This document shows, piece by piece, positions 39,251-47,680 of a stretch of 64,000 bases of DNA (its first letter is position 1; every line of letters starts with the position of its first letter). The notes under the pieces were generated by a model. The model did no database searches and was not told the DNA's origin. It worked only from the letters and a program-made list of their open reading frames with translations. Source of the DNA: an uncultured Ruminiclostridium sp. (GTDB lineage Bacteria > Bacillota > Clostridia > Oscillospirales > Ruminococcaceae); the NCBI GenBank assembly GCA_947627695.1, contig CANQXF010000008.1, forward strand, positions 1 to 64,000, read 5' to 3'. The position numbers and the translations under genes are program-made.

Positions 39251-41422
39251 TTATTTATAACCTCCCGGAGTAAGTATGACGTTTTTTGAGCCATTTGACG
39301 GATTACCGTCGCCGATCTCATCGCCGCCGGCAAAATTGATCAGGTCTGCCACAATATTAGCACCACGTTCACTATATTCATCATACGGCTGACAGAAAGC
39401 AAGATAACCGTCCTGGTGATCATATTTGAAACCGCCCACAATCAAACCGCCAAGGAATTTGACATTATTACCGTTAGGTTTGATGTCCATCGTTGTCTTA
39501 GGAGCATATATATAACCAAACAATCCACACGTCGCCTGCAAATCAAATTTATTATCTCCTCTTGAAACCAAGAAAATATTATTATGAACCTTATCACTGA
39601 ACTTTGAATCATCAAGAACGGTGTATTGTTCACCATTATCTTCTATAGTCTTGAATATATAATTTGCGCTGGTTTCCTCTAAGAAGTTTTTCCATGTGTC
39701 TGTATTTCCTTGTGCCAGATCACAATTGGTAACAAGATTTAATTCGTCAGACGAACCCGTTTGCTTTTTTGCAAGTTCCAAATGCCCTATTAAGCTTCTA
39801 TCATGCATTTTGAACGTAATGCCTTCAGGCAAAACAAATATGACTGCATGACTCCCCTTAACAAGTATATTGTTTGAACCGTAAGAAGACGACGTAAAGG
39901 CAAACTCATCGCTACCGTTAGGGTCAAGGTAGATATATATATCAGAATCTGTTGCGTCAACTAAAATACCAAAATTAGATACTGACTGCAAATTGTTGGG
40001 TTTAAGATATTTGCAATTCTCCCTTATTACCAATTCTACTTGTTGACCGTTCCTTACGATATAACTCTTTTTTCCGTTTTCCTTAGCAGAATTGCTGACG
40101 TCCTGAGTGCCATTATTACTTAAACTTGCTACCTCTTGTTCAATGTCAAACGTAGGAACGCGAGCATATATTCCGTCTTCAGCTTCGCCCGTTTTTTCTT
40201 TTGTTTCAAACAGACTGAGTGCGTCCCATTCTTTATAAGTACCTATTGCAGTGTTGTTGGAAATATACGCAACAACAGAAGTCCAACCTGCCTGATCTTT
40301 ACCTTCTTCTGCAAAATTTTCGTTTCTGCTGTTTATTTGTGCTTCGATTTCGGAAGCAGTTATCGGTTGCGCTCTCGAAATGCTGGTTTCATTTCCGTTT
40401 CCGTCATATAACTTATTGGCATATCTGATTGTGACACCATCGGCAATAGTAAGACCTGAAGAGCAATATACGTCGCCTGCAACATAAATTGTACAACTGC
40501 CGTCTATTTTGTTGCTGAAATGACAATCGCCTTGCACAAAGAATACGGTGCTGCTTCCGTTGAACGGAGCGTCAATAGTCAGATTTCCACATACATATAC
40601 TGCGTCAGCATTTAAAATTTCACTGCTTCCGCTTTTAACCTCCATATTTTTGCCGACAAGAATACGTTTAAGATGTCGACCTTCACTTGCTCCGTTGCGA
40701 TAATAGTTTCCGAAAACAACTATTTCCTTATCCGTGAAATCAGATTCATAAACAAAACCTTTATCGATCAGCGTACCGGAAGAATATATGGATTTATGAG
40801 AGTAAGTAGGTCTATCAATAGTTGTAAACTCATTCTCAAAGTAGTTTTCACCATAAATCTGCTGAACTTTCAAGTAAGTATCAGTTGGAACGCCCAAACC
40901 TGTACTGGTCAAAAACCTTGTAAAATACTTAGTTTCGGACGCTGACAGCTTGACTTTCCAGACCTGAGTCAATGATGTTGTTTCACCGTTTACCGTTGAT
41001 TTTGTAGTGACCTCAAATTCCATATCTTCCGCATTAGCGGCGCCCTTAGTCTTTTTGATCGTAATTTCAAAATCCCCAAGGCCTAAATTTTTGAAAGCAT
41101 CTGTACCTTTTTCTTCGTCTTCTGTGTTAAAGGTTATTGTTCCGCCTTCATTCAAAGCAGCTATTTTGCCATATATTGTATTTTCATAAGGAACTTTGCT
41201 TTTACCGTTGATCTGCTGCTGCTGATTAAGCAAATAATCCGACACAGTCTTGTTCACCGAATAAGCCGTCTGATAAGACTGCTCGCTGTTATAATGCACC
41301 TCAACAGACTGTCGTTGGTTGCTGACGATATAATATGTTGCAGAAGCGACAACGAGAAGAATCGACATCACTACAACCACAAGGAAGAGCACGCTTCCCT
41401 TTTTGTTCAGCAATTTTTTCAT
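39251..41422 (-). CDS. Large PilX/GspK-like minor pilin, probable pilus tip
   Basis: 723 residues, far larger than an ordinary minor pilin. The leader MKKLLNKKG precedes SVLFLVVVVMSILLVVASATYYI: a prepilin cut site with no Glu5, as in GspK and PilX, which cap the fibre. Residues about 60-190 are helical and soluble. Residues about 225-345 show short hydrophobic rungs (ADAVYVCGNLTIDAP, SSTVFFVQGDCHF, CTIYVAGDVYCSSGLTIADGVTI) that suggest a parallel beta-helix. A second beta-rich half (about 490-700) has DIYIYLDPNG, HAVIFVLPEGITF and LFGYIYAPKTTMDI. An adhesive tip role is inferred. The gene is AT-richer than its neighbours. Confidence 0.8.
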   Translation of the reverse strand: MKKLLNKKGSVLFLVVVVMSILLVVASATYYIVSNQRQSVEVHYNSEQSYQTAYSVNKTVSDYLLNQQQQINGKSKVPYENTIYGKIAALNEGGTITFNTEDEEKGTDAFKNLGLGDFEITIKKTKGAANAEDMEFEVTTKSTVNGETTSLTQVWKVKLSASETKYFTRFLTSTGLGVPTDTYLKVQQIYGENYFENEFTTIDRPTYSHKSIYSSGTLIDKGFVYESDFTDKEIVVFGNYYRNGASEGRHLKRILVGKNMEVKSGSSEILNADAVYVCGNLTIDAPFNGSSTVFFVQGDCHFSNKIDGSCTIYVAGDVYCSSGLTIADGVTIRYANKLYDGNGNETSISRAQPITASEIEAQINSRNENFAEEGKDQAGWTSVVAYISNNTAIGTYKEWDALSLFETKEKTGEAEDGIYARVPTFDIEQEVASLSNNGTQDVSNSAKENGKKSYIVRNGQQVELVIRENCKYLKPNNLQSVSNFGILVDATDSDIYIYLDPNGSDEFAFTSSSYGSNNILVKGSHAVIFVLPEGITFKMHDRSLIGHLELAKKQTGSSDELNLVTNCDLAQGNTDTWKNFLEETSANYIFKTIEDNGEQYTVLDDSKFSDKVHNNIFLVSRGDNKFDLQATCGLFGYIYAPKTTMDIKPNGNNVKFLGGLIVGGFKYDHQDGYLAFCQPYDEYSERGANIVADLINFAGGDEIGDGNPSNGSKNVILTPGGYK

Positions 41423-41482
41423 TTTCTCAGCTCCATTTTCATTGACCGAATTGTTTGTTGCGTTATTGCCATAAACCGTTCA

Positions 41483-41508
41483 AGGTACCTGCCTTTCGGC
41501 GGGTACCT
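41483..41508 (-). other. Stem-loop between pilO and the large tip gene
   Basis: On the minus-strand RNA AGGTACC-C-GCC-GAAA-GGC-A-GGTACCT: a 10-bp stem with one mismatch and a GNRA loop, with no T tract. It may be an mRNA processing or stability element inside the operon. Confidence 0.5.
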
Positions 41509-41522
41509 GCGGTTTTTTCACT

Positions 41523-42434
41523 TTAACCCTGCGCTACTGCCTCAGACAAAGGCTCAGCACAGAAGAATGTTATGCTTATAGGCGCAGTTATCTTGTCCCT
41601 GTCGCCAAGATGTATAACGTTGTCATTGTTATTATTGTCGGGATTTGCCGCCGCGGGAGCAGGCTGATCTTCCTCGCCCTGCTCGTTGCCGCCGTTGCCG
41701 CCATTGTTGTCCTCTTCCTGAGATTCAACGGAGGTATAGGAAATGGTGGTGGAATTTATGTAGGTAGCCTTCTCAAGTCCTGCCACATAATCCAGGAATG
41801 CGAGGAAATCTCCCCTTGTTCCTTCCACGGTGAAAGTCAGCGTGATAGCGCCAAGAGTCTGGCTCTTGGTGGAAAGCACGGCGATGAGATAATTTTGCAG
41901 AGTGTCAACGGGATACGCTTCCTTGAAGGAATCGGGAATTATGATATTGCCGGATTCGTCGTACTGAAGGTCGTAAGTCGTGTCGCCCGTATCAGAGGCA
42001 GCAGCGGCTTCAGCATTTCCTGTACCCGTTGCGTAATCCTTGAGGGGATAATTTACAACAGTTTCAACGTAATCGCTTACTGTGAGCGTGGAGGTGGTGA
42101 AATCACCGATAGAGAGCGAATCTGTGGACATATTGGTAGCTTCCAGTATCTCTCTTATCAGAACGTCCGCCTCGTAGGTGGTCATATCCTCGTAGAAATT
42201 CATCGAGAACTTGTTTGCGTCGTCCAGGGCGTCCTGTATTTCCTGGTCGATGGTGGCTTCTCTCGCCAAGGTATCGTAGAGCTGTTCACGCTCAGCCTGA
42301 GCCGCCGCAAGAGCCTGAGTGTTAGGCTCGATCTTGTTATATTCGGGAAGTATCAGCAGGAAAACGCCTACTGCTATGATCACGATTGCAAGGAATACCG
42401 CAAGAATGATCTTTTCCATACTACTCAGCTTCAT
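41523..42434 (-). CDS. pilO: PilO-like pilus alignment protein
   Basis: 303 residues. A short cytoplasmic start, one TM helix (IILAVFLAIVIIAVGVFLLIL), a coiled-coil stretch (about 35-80, NTQALAAAQAEREQLYDTLA), then a ferredoxin-like domain split by an Ala/Glu/Asp-rich loop and a disordered NGGNGGNEQGEEDQPAPAAAN stretch (about 243-263). This is PilO architecture, linking the inner-membrane platform to the cell wall. The start overlaps the end of pilMN by 14 nt. Confidence 0.8.
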   Translation of the reverse strand: MKLSSMEKIILAVFLAIVIIAVGVFLLILPEYNKIEPNTQALAAAQAEREQLYDTLAREATIDQEIQDALDDANKFSMNFYEDMTTYEADVLIREILEATNMSTDSLSIGDFTTSTLTVSDYVETVVNYPLKDYATGTGNAEAAAASDTGDTTYDLQYDESGNIIIPDSFKEAYPVDTLQNYLIAVLSTKSQTLGAITLTFTVEGTRGDFLAFLDYVAGLEKATYINSTTISYTSVESQEEDNNGGNGGNEQGEEDQPAPAAANPDNNNNDNVIHLGDRDKITAPISITFFCAEPLSEAVAQG

Positions 42435-43923
42435 ATGCGTTTCCTCCCTTCAAAAGCATTGACAGTGAAAAACTGTAAGTTGCGTCATCGTCGTCTTCAT
42501 CTGAAGAAGTGCCTGTAAATCCGTTGTAATGGATATTCTCAAAATATCCCTGCTCGTTGAGCAAGCGAACATATTCGGCAGGCTGGCTCTGGTCGTCGCA
42601 GACGAAGTTTACGGAAACATTGTAGCCGCTTACGCTCACGTCGCCGTCAATGTACATTCCGTCAACAAGATTTTCCTCCAGCTTTTCCGTTATCTCGGTG
42701 ATTATCGTGGGCTGGAAGTCAAAGAGCAGCTTGGCTTCCTTGATATTGTCGCTGTACTGGGAAATGTTCCCCAGTCTTGTTATCTTGTTGTTGAGGGTGG
42801 TGAGTCTGTCCTGTATCTCGGGGGAGTTTATCTCCGCGTTGATCACCTCAGTCTGTGAAACGAGACCGTTGTTGGTGATGTTCAGCGCTATGTAAACGCC
42901 GCCTACTATCAGCGCCGCGCCCAGCAGACAGCCCGCAAGGATAAATCCGTAGGAGCCTATCGGCTTCTTTTCCTTTGCGGCAACTGCCTGCAGCATATTT
43001 ATGCGGTCGTTGTCCTGCTTCGGCTTGTAGAAAGCGGATATTGCGTTTGCATATTCCGCAAAATCATACTCGCAGAAGGAAACTACGTTTCCGGGAGCGC
43101 TGAGTATATGCGTGGAGGCGTTGAAGGACGCCATCGCATTGGTGAGCATTATGAAGTCGGGAATGTGTCCGTAGAAGGTTATCTCCTTCAAGGGCTTTGA
43201 CCCCGGTCTGCCGTTCATGAACTGGACCATACGGAACACGTTGTCGTATACCTGCTTTGCAAGGCTGTCGCCCTCGCTCTCCTCGTCGTCAGGCTCATCT
43301 ACGCTGACACGGCGGGAAAGAAGCACGCGGCTGTCGTCGTACAGGTTGATACTGATGAAGTCGCTCTCCACCTCTACCATCATAAGAGGCATAAGGCTTG
43401 CCAGGTTGGAGTTGTTCTGTACCAGTCTGGAAATGCAGTTTGTACTTACGTACAGTCCCTTGAGGGCTATTCCCAGATGTGAGAACAGCTTTATGTAACC
43501 GTCGACAAGTCTCTGAGGAACGGCGGTAGCCATAAGTCTTACCATGGGGTTGTTGTTTTCGTCTACCGTTTCCTCCACTATATTGAAGGTGATGTTGTAC
43601 TCGTTGTTCAGATTCATATTGTTCTGAATCATAGTTTCGATAACGAACGAGTTGTTCATATTCTTGGGCTTGGGTATCACCAGTTCCTTATGAAGGATAA
43701 GACCTGAGCCTATTTCGGCAACGACCTCTTTTTCCTTGATGTCGTTTGCCCTCAGACTTTCCAGAATCTCGCTGGCAAGCATTGGTACGTCAGCCACAAA
43801 GCCGTTTTCGATAAGTCCTTCTACCAGCTCAAGAGAAACGACCTGTATGATCCTTATCTTGCTGCCTGACAGAGAACCTCTTACGATCTTCACCTGACGA
43901 TCGGTAAAATCCAGTGAAAGCAT
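42421..43923 (-). CDS. PilM-PilN fusion protein
   Basis: 500 residues. Residues 1-310 are actin-like PilM (LSLDFTDRQVKIVRGSL, VVAEIGSGLILHKELVIPKP, MVEVESDFISINLYDDSRVLLSRRV). Residues about 315-340 are linked to a TM helix (YGFILAGCLLGAALIVGGVYIAL) followed by a PilN-like coiled coil and periplasm-type domain (ITRLGNISQYSDNIKEAK...). In Gram-negatives PilM binds the short N-terminal tail of PilN; here the two are one chain, which fixes the pairing. The platform protein PilC is encoded directly upstream and PilO directly downstream. Confidence 0.85.
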   Translation of the reverse strand: MLSLDFTDRQVKIVRGSLSGSKIRIIQVVSLELVEGLIENGFVADVPMLASEILESLRANDIKEKEVVAEIGSGLILHKELVIPKPKNMNNSFVIETMIQNNMNLNNEYNITFNIVEETVDENNNPMVRLMATAVPQRLVDGYIKLFSHLGIALKGLYVSTNCISRLVQNNSNLASLMPLMMVEVESDFISINLYDDSRVLLSRRVSVDEPDDEESEGDSLAKQVYDNVFRMVQFMNGRPGSKPLKEITFYGHIPDFIMLTNAMASFNASTHILSAPGNVVSFCEYDFAEYANAISAFYKPKQDNDRINMLQAVAAKEKKPIGSYGFILAGCLLGAALIVGGVYIALNITNNGLVSQTEVINAEINSPEIQDRLTTLNNKITRLGNISQYSDNIKEAKLLFDFQPTIITEITEKLEENLVDGMYIDGDVSVSGYNVSVNFVCDDQSQPAEYVRLLNEQGYFENIHYNGFTGTSSDEDDDDATYSFSLSMLLKGGNAYEAE

Positions 43924-43967
43924 AATTTATCGTTTTCCTTTCGGTTTATTTTTGTTTTTCTGAAGCA

Positions 43968-45164
43968 TCAGCCCATGCTGCCCATCGCTTCGTACATTGC
44001 GGGGTATACCGCCAGCAGTATCATAAGTACCAGCACGCCCATTACCAGTATCATGGCAGGCTGGAGCATAGCGGTGAGCTTATCTATCGCGGTATCGGAT
44101 TCGTCGTCGTAATAGTCGGCAGTCTTTTCAAGGATATCGTCCAGCGTACCTGATTCCTCACCGACGAAGATAACGGAGGTGAATACGCCGTCGAAAATTC
44201 CCGTTCTTCCTATTGAAGCGGAAAGGCTGTCGCCCTGCTTTACGCTCTCGATAACGCTCTCAAATTCTTTATTGATATAGCTGTTGCCCAGAGTCTGGAC
44301 GGATTTTTGTATACATTCCACCATCTGCATACCTGATGCGAAAAGGCTGCTCATGGTATGAGCGAAACGGGCGGTGTATATGGTGCATATCAGCTTGCCC
44401 GCTTTTGGTATGCGGACCTTGGTCTTATCCCACCAGAACTTTACGGAGGGGACCTTCTTGAGTATTCTGATTATAAGCACCAGAGCAATAACTGCGGCAA
44501 CGTATATGTACCAGTAGTTTACCAGCGAATCACTGAACGCCAGCAGTATCTTGGTGAATATGGGTATCTTGTCAGGGTCGGTGAACATCGACGCAAAGGA
44601 CGGCATTACGAATGCGAACAGCGCCACAACGATGACCAGCATGATAACACCAAGTACAGCAGGATATGACATAGCGCTCTTTATCTTGTTGTTGGTCTTG
44701 TTTTCCTTGTCGTAGTGAGTGGACAGACGGTTCATGATCATATCCAGGTTACCACTGCTCTCGCCTGCGGCAACCATGCCCACAAAAAGGTCGGGGAATG
44801 CGCCGGTCTGCGCCTGAAGCGCCTCTGAGAAGGATTTACCTCTCTGAACGTCGTCGTATATCTCGCTGAGTATCGCTTTCTTTTTCTTGTCCTCCTGCTG
44901 GGAAACAAGTATGGAAAGCGCTTTTACCAAGCTGATACCGGCGTTGAGCATCGTGCTTATCTGCCTTGACATAAAGGAAAGGTCCTTAGTCTTGAACTTG
45001 GCTTTTCCCGAATCCTTTGTCTTTTCCACCTCTTCGGTGAAGGACGTACAGAAAATACCCTTATCCCTCAGCTTCTGGATAAGCGCATTCTTGTCGTCCG
45101 CGCTCTCCCTGCCGTGGATGGTTTTTCCGTTGATGTCGGTGGCAGTATATCTGTAAATAGCCAC
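43968..45164 (-). CDS. pilC: Type IV pilus platform protein PilC (GspF family)
   Basis: 398 residues with two repeats of the GspF domain (about 65-190 and 270-390), each ending in TM helices (AVLGVIMLVIVVALFAFVMP; LVNYWYIYVAAVIALVLIIRI; MILVMGVLVLMILLAVYPAMY). Signatures are ISTMLNAGISLVKALSIL and VGEESGTLDDIL. It sits in the membrane and couples PilB/PilT motion to pilin insertion. First gene of the pilC-pilMN-pilO-tip-minor pilins run, from the promoter at 45228-45256. Confidence 0.95.
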   Translation of the reverse strand: MAIYRYTATDINGKTIHGRESADDKNALIQKLRDKGIFCTSFTEEVEKTKDSGKAKFKTKDLSFMSRQISTMLNAGISLVKALSILVSQQEDKKKKAILSEIYDDVQRGKSFSEALQAQTGAFPDLFVGMVAAGESSGNLDMIMNRLSTHYDKENKTNNKIKSAMSYPAVLGVIMLVIVVALFAFVMPSFASMFTDPDKIPIFTKILLAFSDSLVNYWYIYVAAVIALVLIIRILKKVPSVKFWWDKTKVRIPKAGKLICTIYTARFAHTMSSLFASGMQMVECIQKSVQTLGNSYINKEFESVIESVKQGDSLSASIGRTGIFDGVFTSVIFVGEESGTLDDILEKTADYYDDESDTAIDKLTAMLQPAMILVMGVLVLMILLAVYPAMYEAMGSMG

Positions 45165-45227
45165 TTATATTACCTCCGCAAGATTTTATGAATGTCATGA
45201 TATATTCACTGACATTTACACGGTTAC

Positions 45228-45256
45228 ATTATAACACAAAAAAATTTTTTTCACAA
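45228..45256 (-). promoter_or_regulatory. Promoter of the pilC operon
   Basis: Minus strand TTGTGA (45256-45251), 17 nt, TATAAT (45233-45228). The spacer carries an A7T7 tract (counting the last A of the -35), like the A6T6 in the pilA promoter. Confidence 0.7.
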
Positions 45257-45374
45257 TAAATTTTCAGAAGTTTATCACATACGATATTTTTTTTGTGCAA
45301 ATTCACCAATGCAAATCGTTCATTTGTACAGTGAAAAATTTTGATTTTTTCCTTTCACAATAGGATTTTACAAG

Positions 45375-45405
45375 GAAAAAACCGCCTGCTTTGAAAGCAG
45401 GCGGT
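45375..45405 (-). terminator. Terminator after the ThyX-like gene
   Basis: ACCGCCTGCTTT and AAAGCAGGCGGT form a 12-bp stem around a single G (so the inner pairs open), followed by six T on the minus strand. Confidence 0.88.
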
Positions 45406-45410
45406 ATGAT

Positions 45411-45968
45411 TTATCCCGTTATAAGCTCCTTGGCGTAAGGCAATTTCTCTATTTCAGCGCAAAATTCCCGCCATTCTGGGAGGCGGTGATTTTTCCGCTG
45501 GCTGTAAATGGTCTTGAGGCAGCGGTAATTTGTGGTGAGGCGGGCGGTAAGCTCAAAGCCGCAGGGGTTGGAATACAGCAGTCGGAGATAGTCCTCGGGG
45601 TCCTGGGTCTCGTTGTAGCGGTCTTTAAGCTCCTCCATTATCTCTATCATTCTGGGGTCGACGTATTGGTTGTACTGCTTTGAAAGGTCAAATTTCGCTA
45701 TCCTGTGCATAGTGGACTGGCTGGAAACGAACTCAAGAAAACGGTAGCGCTCCGCCTCCGTCCACGCCTTGACGGTAAAGGTCAAATCGAACGCAACTCT
45801 TATCCCCGTGAGGAACTGGTCGTGTCCCTCGCCCTTGGGGCTTTGGGCAAGGCTCTTTATACGCTCGGTGATGTCGCCGTTCACGGCGTTGGTGTCAACC
45901 GCCATGGGGTATTTGCTTGCCTTGAAGCATTCTTCCATATCATAAACTCTTATATTTTCCAGCTTCAT
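45411..45968 (-). CDS. Uncharacterised protein, weakly ThyX-like
   Basis: 185 residues, cytoplasmic, no TM helix. The C-terminal half (ELTARLTTNYRCLKTIYSQRKNHRLPEWREFC) resembles the flavin-dependent thymidylate synthase region with NxRSL..xxRxxxxAQ-E, and SSQSTMHRIAKFD sits where ThyX has its RHR-x7-S motif, but the second and third positions do not match well. So it may be a non-catalytic relative, or unrelated. It is followed by a terminator and lies 11 nt after lysC on the same strand, so it is cotranscribed with lysC. Confidence 0.6.
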   Translation of the reverse strand: MKLENIRVYDMEECFKASKYPMAVDTNAVNGDITERIKSLAQSPKGEGHDQFLTGIRVAFDLTFTVKAWTEAERYRFLEFVSSQSTMHRIAKFDLSKQYNQYVDPRMIEIMEELKDRYNETQDPEDYLRLLYSNPCGFELTARLTTNYRCLKTIYSQRKNHRLPEWREFCAEIEKLPYAKELITG

Positions 45969-45979
45969 TTTTTCCTCCC

Positions 45980-47299
45980 TCAGATCTCGGACAGCATAAA
46001 CATATCGTAAATGACCTTTATGGCTTTCTCAAAGTCCGCCTCGTCTATTCCTACTATTATATTAAGCTCGCTTGAGCCCTGGTCTATCATCTTTATGTTG
46101 ATATTTGCGTGGGAAAGGGCGGCGAATATTCGTGTAGCCGTTCCTCTCTTTTCCTTCATACTGCGCCCCACTACCGCAACAAGGGCAAGATTGTTGATCA
46201 CCTCGATGTGATTGGGGTGGGTTATCTCCTTTATATACTCTACTGTTCTTGGGTGCTTTTCCAGCTCCTCGGTGCTGACTACAAGGCTCATGGTGTCTAT
46301 GCCCGTGGGAATATGCTCAAAGCTCATTCCCTCGTGGTCCAGGACGGTGAGTATCCTTCTTAAAAAGCCTATTTCGGAGTTCATCTCGTCCTTTTCAATG
46401 GAGATAACGCTGAAATGCTTTTTCCCTGCTATCCCCGTTATAACTCTTCCTCCCTCCTTGTCGGGAGCTTCGGGGACTATCATTGTCCCGGGGTCGGAGG
46501 GAATGTTGGTGTTCCTTATATTTATGGGGATATTGGCGGTGCGAACGGGGAAAATCGCGTCCTGATGGAGCACCGACGCTCCCATATAGGAAAGCTCTCT
46601 CAGCTCCTTATAAGTGATGTAGTCAATTATTTCGGGGTCTTCAACTATTCTGGGGTCGGCGGCAAGGAAGCCGCTGACGTCCGTCCAGTTTTCGTATATC
46701 TCGGCGTTTATGGCTTTTGCCACGACGGAGCCTGTAAAGTCGCTTCCCCCTCTTGAGAAGGTCTGTATCGTGCCGTCAGGCTTTGCGCCGTAAAAGCCTG
46801 GGATAACCGCCTCGGAATAGCCGCCCAGCACTGCGGAGAGGCAGGCGTCGGTGAGGTCGGCGTCAAATTCACCGCCCGCGGTGAAGAAAATGCACTTTGC
46901 GGCGTCCACGAACTGAAATCCCAGATAGTTGGCTAAGATTATACTATTAAGATACTCGCCCCTGCTGGCGGCGTAATCGCGTCCTGCTCTTTTTACGAAA
47001 TTCTCGATTATCTTCTCGTATTCCGCGTCAAGGCTGAGGGTAAGTCCCAGATCGCTTATTATTCCGTCGAAGCGCTCGGCTATCGGGAGAAACTCGGCGG
47101 TGGCGTTTTTGCCCTCGCCTACTCTGTCGTAGCACTGATAGAGCATATCCGTTACCTTTATGTCGTCGCTGAAGCGCTTTCCCGGAGCAGAGGGCACTAC
47201 GTAGCGCCTTTTTTTATCGGTGCGGATTATCTCCGCCACCTTTCTGAACTGGTTAGCGTCCGCAAGGGAGCTTCCGCCGAATTTTACTACTTTAGCCAT
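45980..47299 (-). CDS. lysC: Aspartate kinase
   Basis: 439 residues from the ATG at 47299 (AGGAAGG upstream); an in-frame extension of about 100 codons with proline-rich, non-coding character is not used. Kinase start VVKFGGSSLADANQFRKVAEII, VSGFLAADPRIVEDPEII and the two C-terminal ACT domains (HFSVISIEKDEMN.., NLALVAVVGRSM..) that bind an amino acid effector. It commits aspartate to Lys, Thr, Met and diaminopimelate. Promoter at 47355-47383. No riboswitch is recognisable in the short leader. Confidence 0.95.
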   Translation of the reverse strand: MAKVVKFGGSSLADANQFRKVAEIIRTDKKRRYVVPSAPGKRFSDDIKVTDMLYQCYDRVGEGKNATAEFLPIAERFDGIISDLGLTLSLDAEYEKIIENFVKRAGRDYAASRGEYLNSIILANYLGFQFVDAAKCIFFTAGGEFDADLTDACLSAVLGGYSEAVIPGFYGAKPDGTIQTFSRGGSDFTGSVVAKAINAEIYENWTDVSGFLAADPRIVEDPEIIDYITYKELRELSYMGASVLHQDAIFPVRTANIPINIRNTNIPSDPGTMIVPEAPDKEGGRVITGIAGKKHFSVISIEKDEMNSEIGFLRRILTVLDHEGMSFEHIPTGIDTMSLVVSTEELEKHPRTVEYIKEITHPNHIEVINNLALVAVVGRSMKEKRGTATRIFAALSHANINIKMIDQGSSELNIIVGIDEADFEKAIKVIYDMFMLSEI

Positions 47300-47354
47300 A
47301 TATGTGTTTCCTTCCTGATGTATGTCAATTGCTGAATAAAAAATCGTATATAAC

Positions 47355-47383
47355 AGTATATCACAAATGGGCGGAAAATGCAA
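47355..47383 (-). promoter_or_regulatory. Promoter of lysC
   Basis: Minus strand TTGCAT (47383-47378), 17 nt, TATACT (47360-47355), with a roughly 50-nt leader. Confidence 0.65.
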
Positions 47384-47409
47384 CTGATGTTTTTGGGGAG
47401 GAGGACAGA

Positions 47410-47427
47410 GGGGGCGGGAGGGTGGGG
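47410..47427 (+). other. G-quadruplex motif with single-base loops
   Basis: G5-C-G3-A-G3-T-G4: four G tracts separated by one base each, within a longer G-rich patch (47395-47470). It lies 27 nt upstream of the lysC -35 on the template strand and about 250 nt before the SpoIIQ-like gene. Nothing else of this composition occurs in the window. The rest of 47300-47680 holds no coding frame that I accept. Confidence 0.6.
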
Positions 47428-47680
47428 CGATGGCGGGCGCTGGGAGGCAGGCGGCAAAAGGGAGGAAAGGTGAATTTGCCCTGCCGATAGTAGGCGTTTT
47501 CAGCCGAGAAAGTGAAAAGTAAGCGCTAAGCGGCGGAAAATAATCTGTTTGCAGGCGTTTTTGTAAGGAGCAGCTTTTTACCCGAAATATTTTGTGTATA
47601 TTTTCCATTTATCGGTCAACACTACACTTACAAAGGAAAATATGCCGTTGAACACGGCGACAAGGAAAGGACAATCCAAA

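Noticed and set aside
47300-47608. N-terminal extension of aspartate kinase of about 100 residues
   Set aside because: Proline-rich antisense reading of the G-rich patch that would span the promoter; the ATG at 47299 has a clear ribosome binding site.
47593-47640. Sigma F-type promoter before the SpoIIQ-like gene
   Set aside because: GTGTA-N15-GGTCAACACT has two mismatches at conserved -10 positions; not enough for a call.
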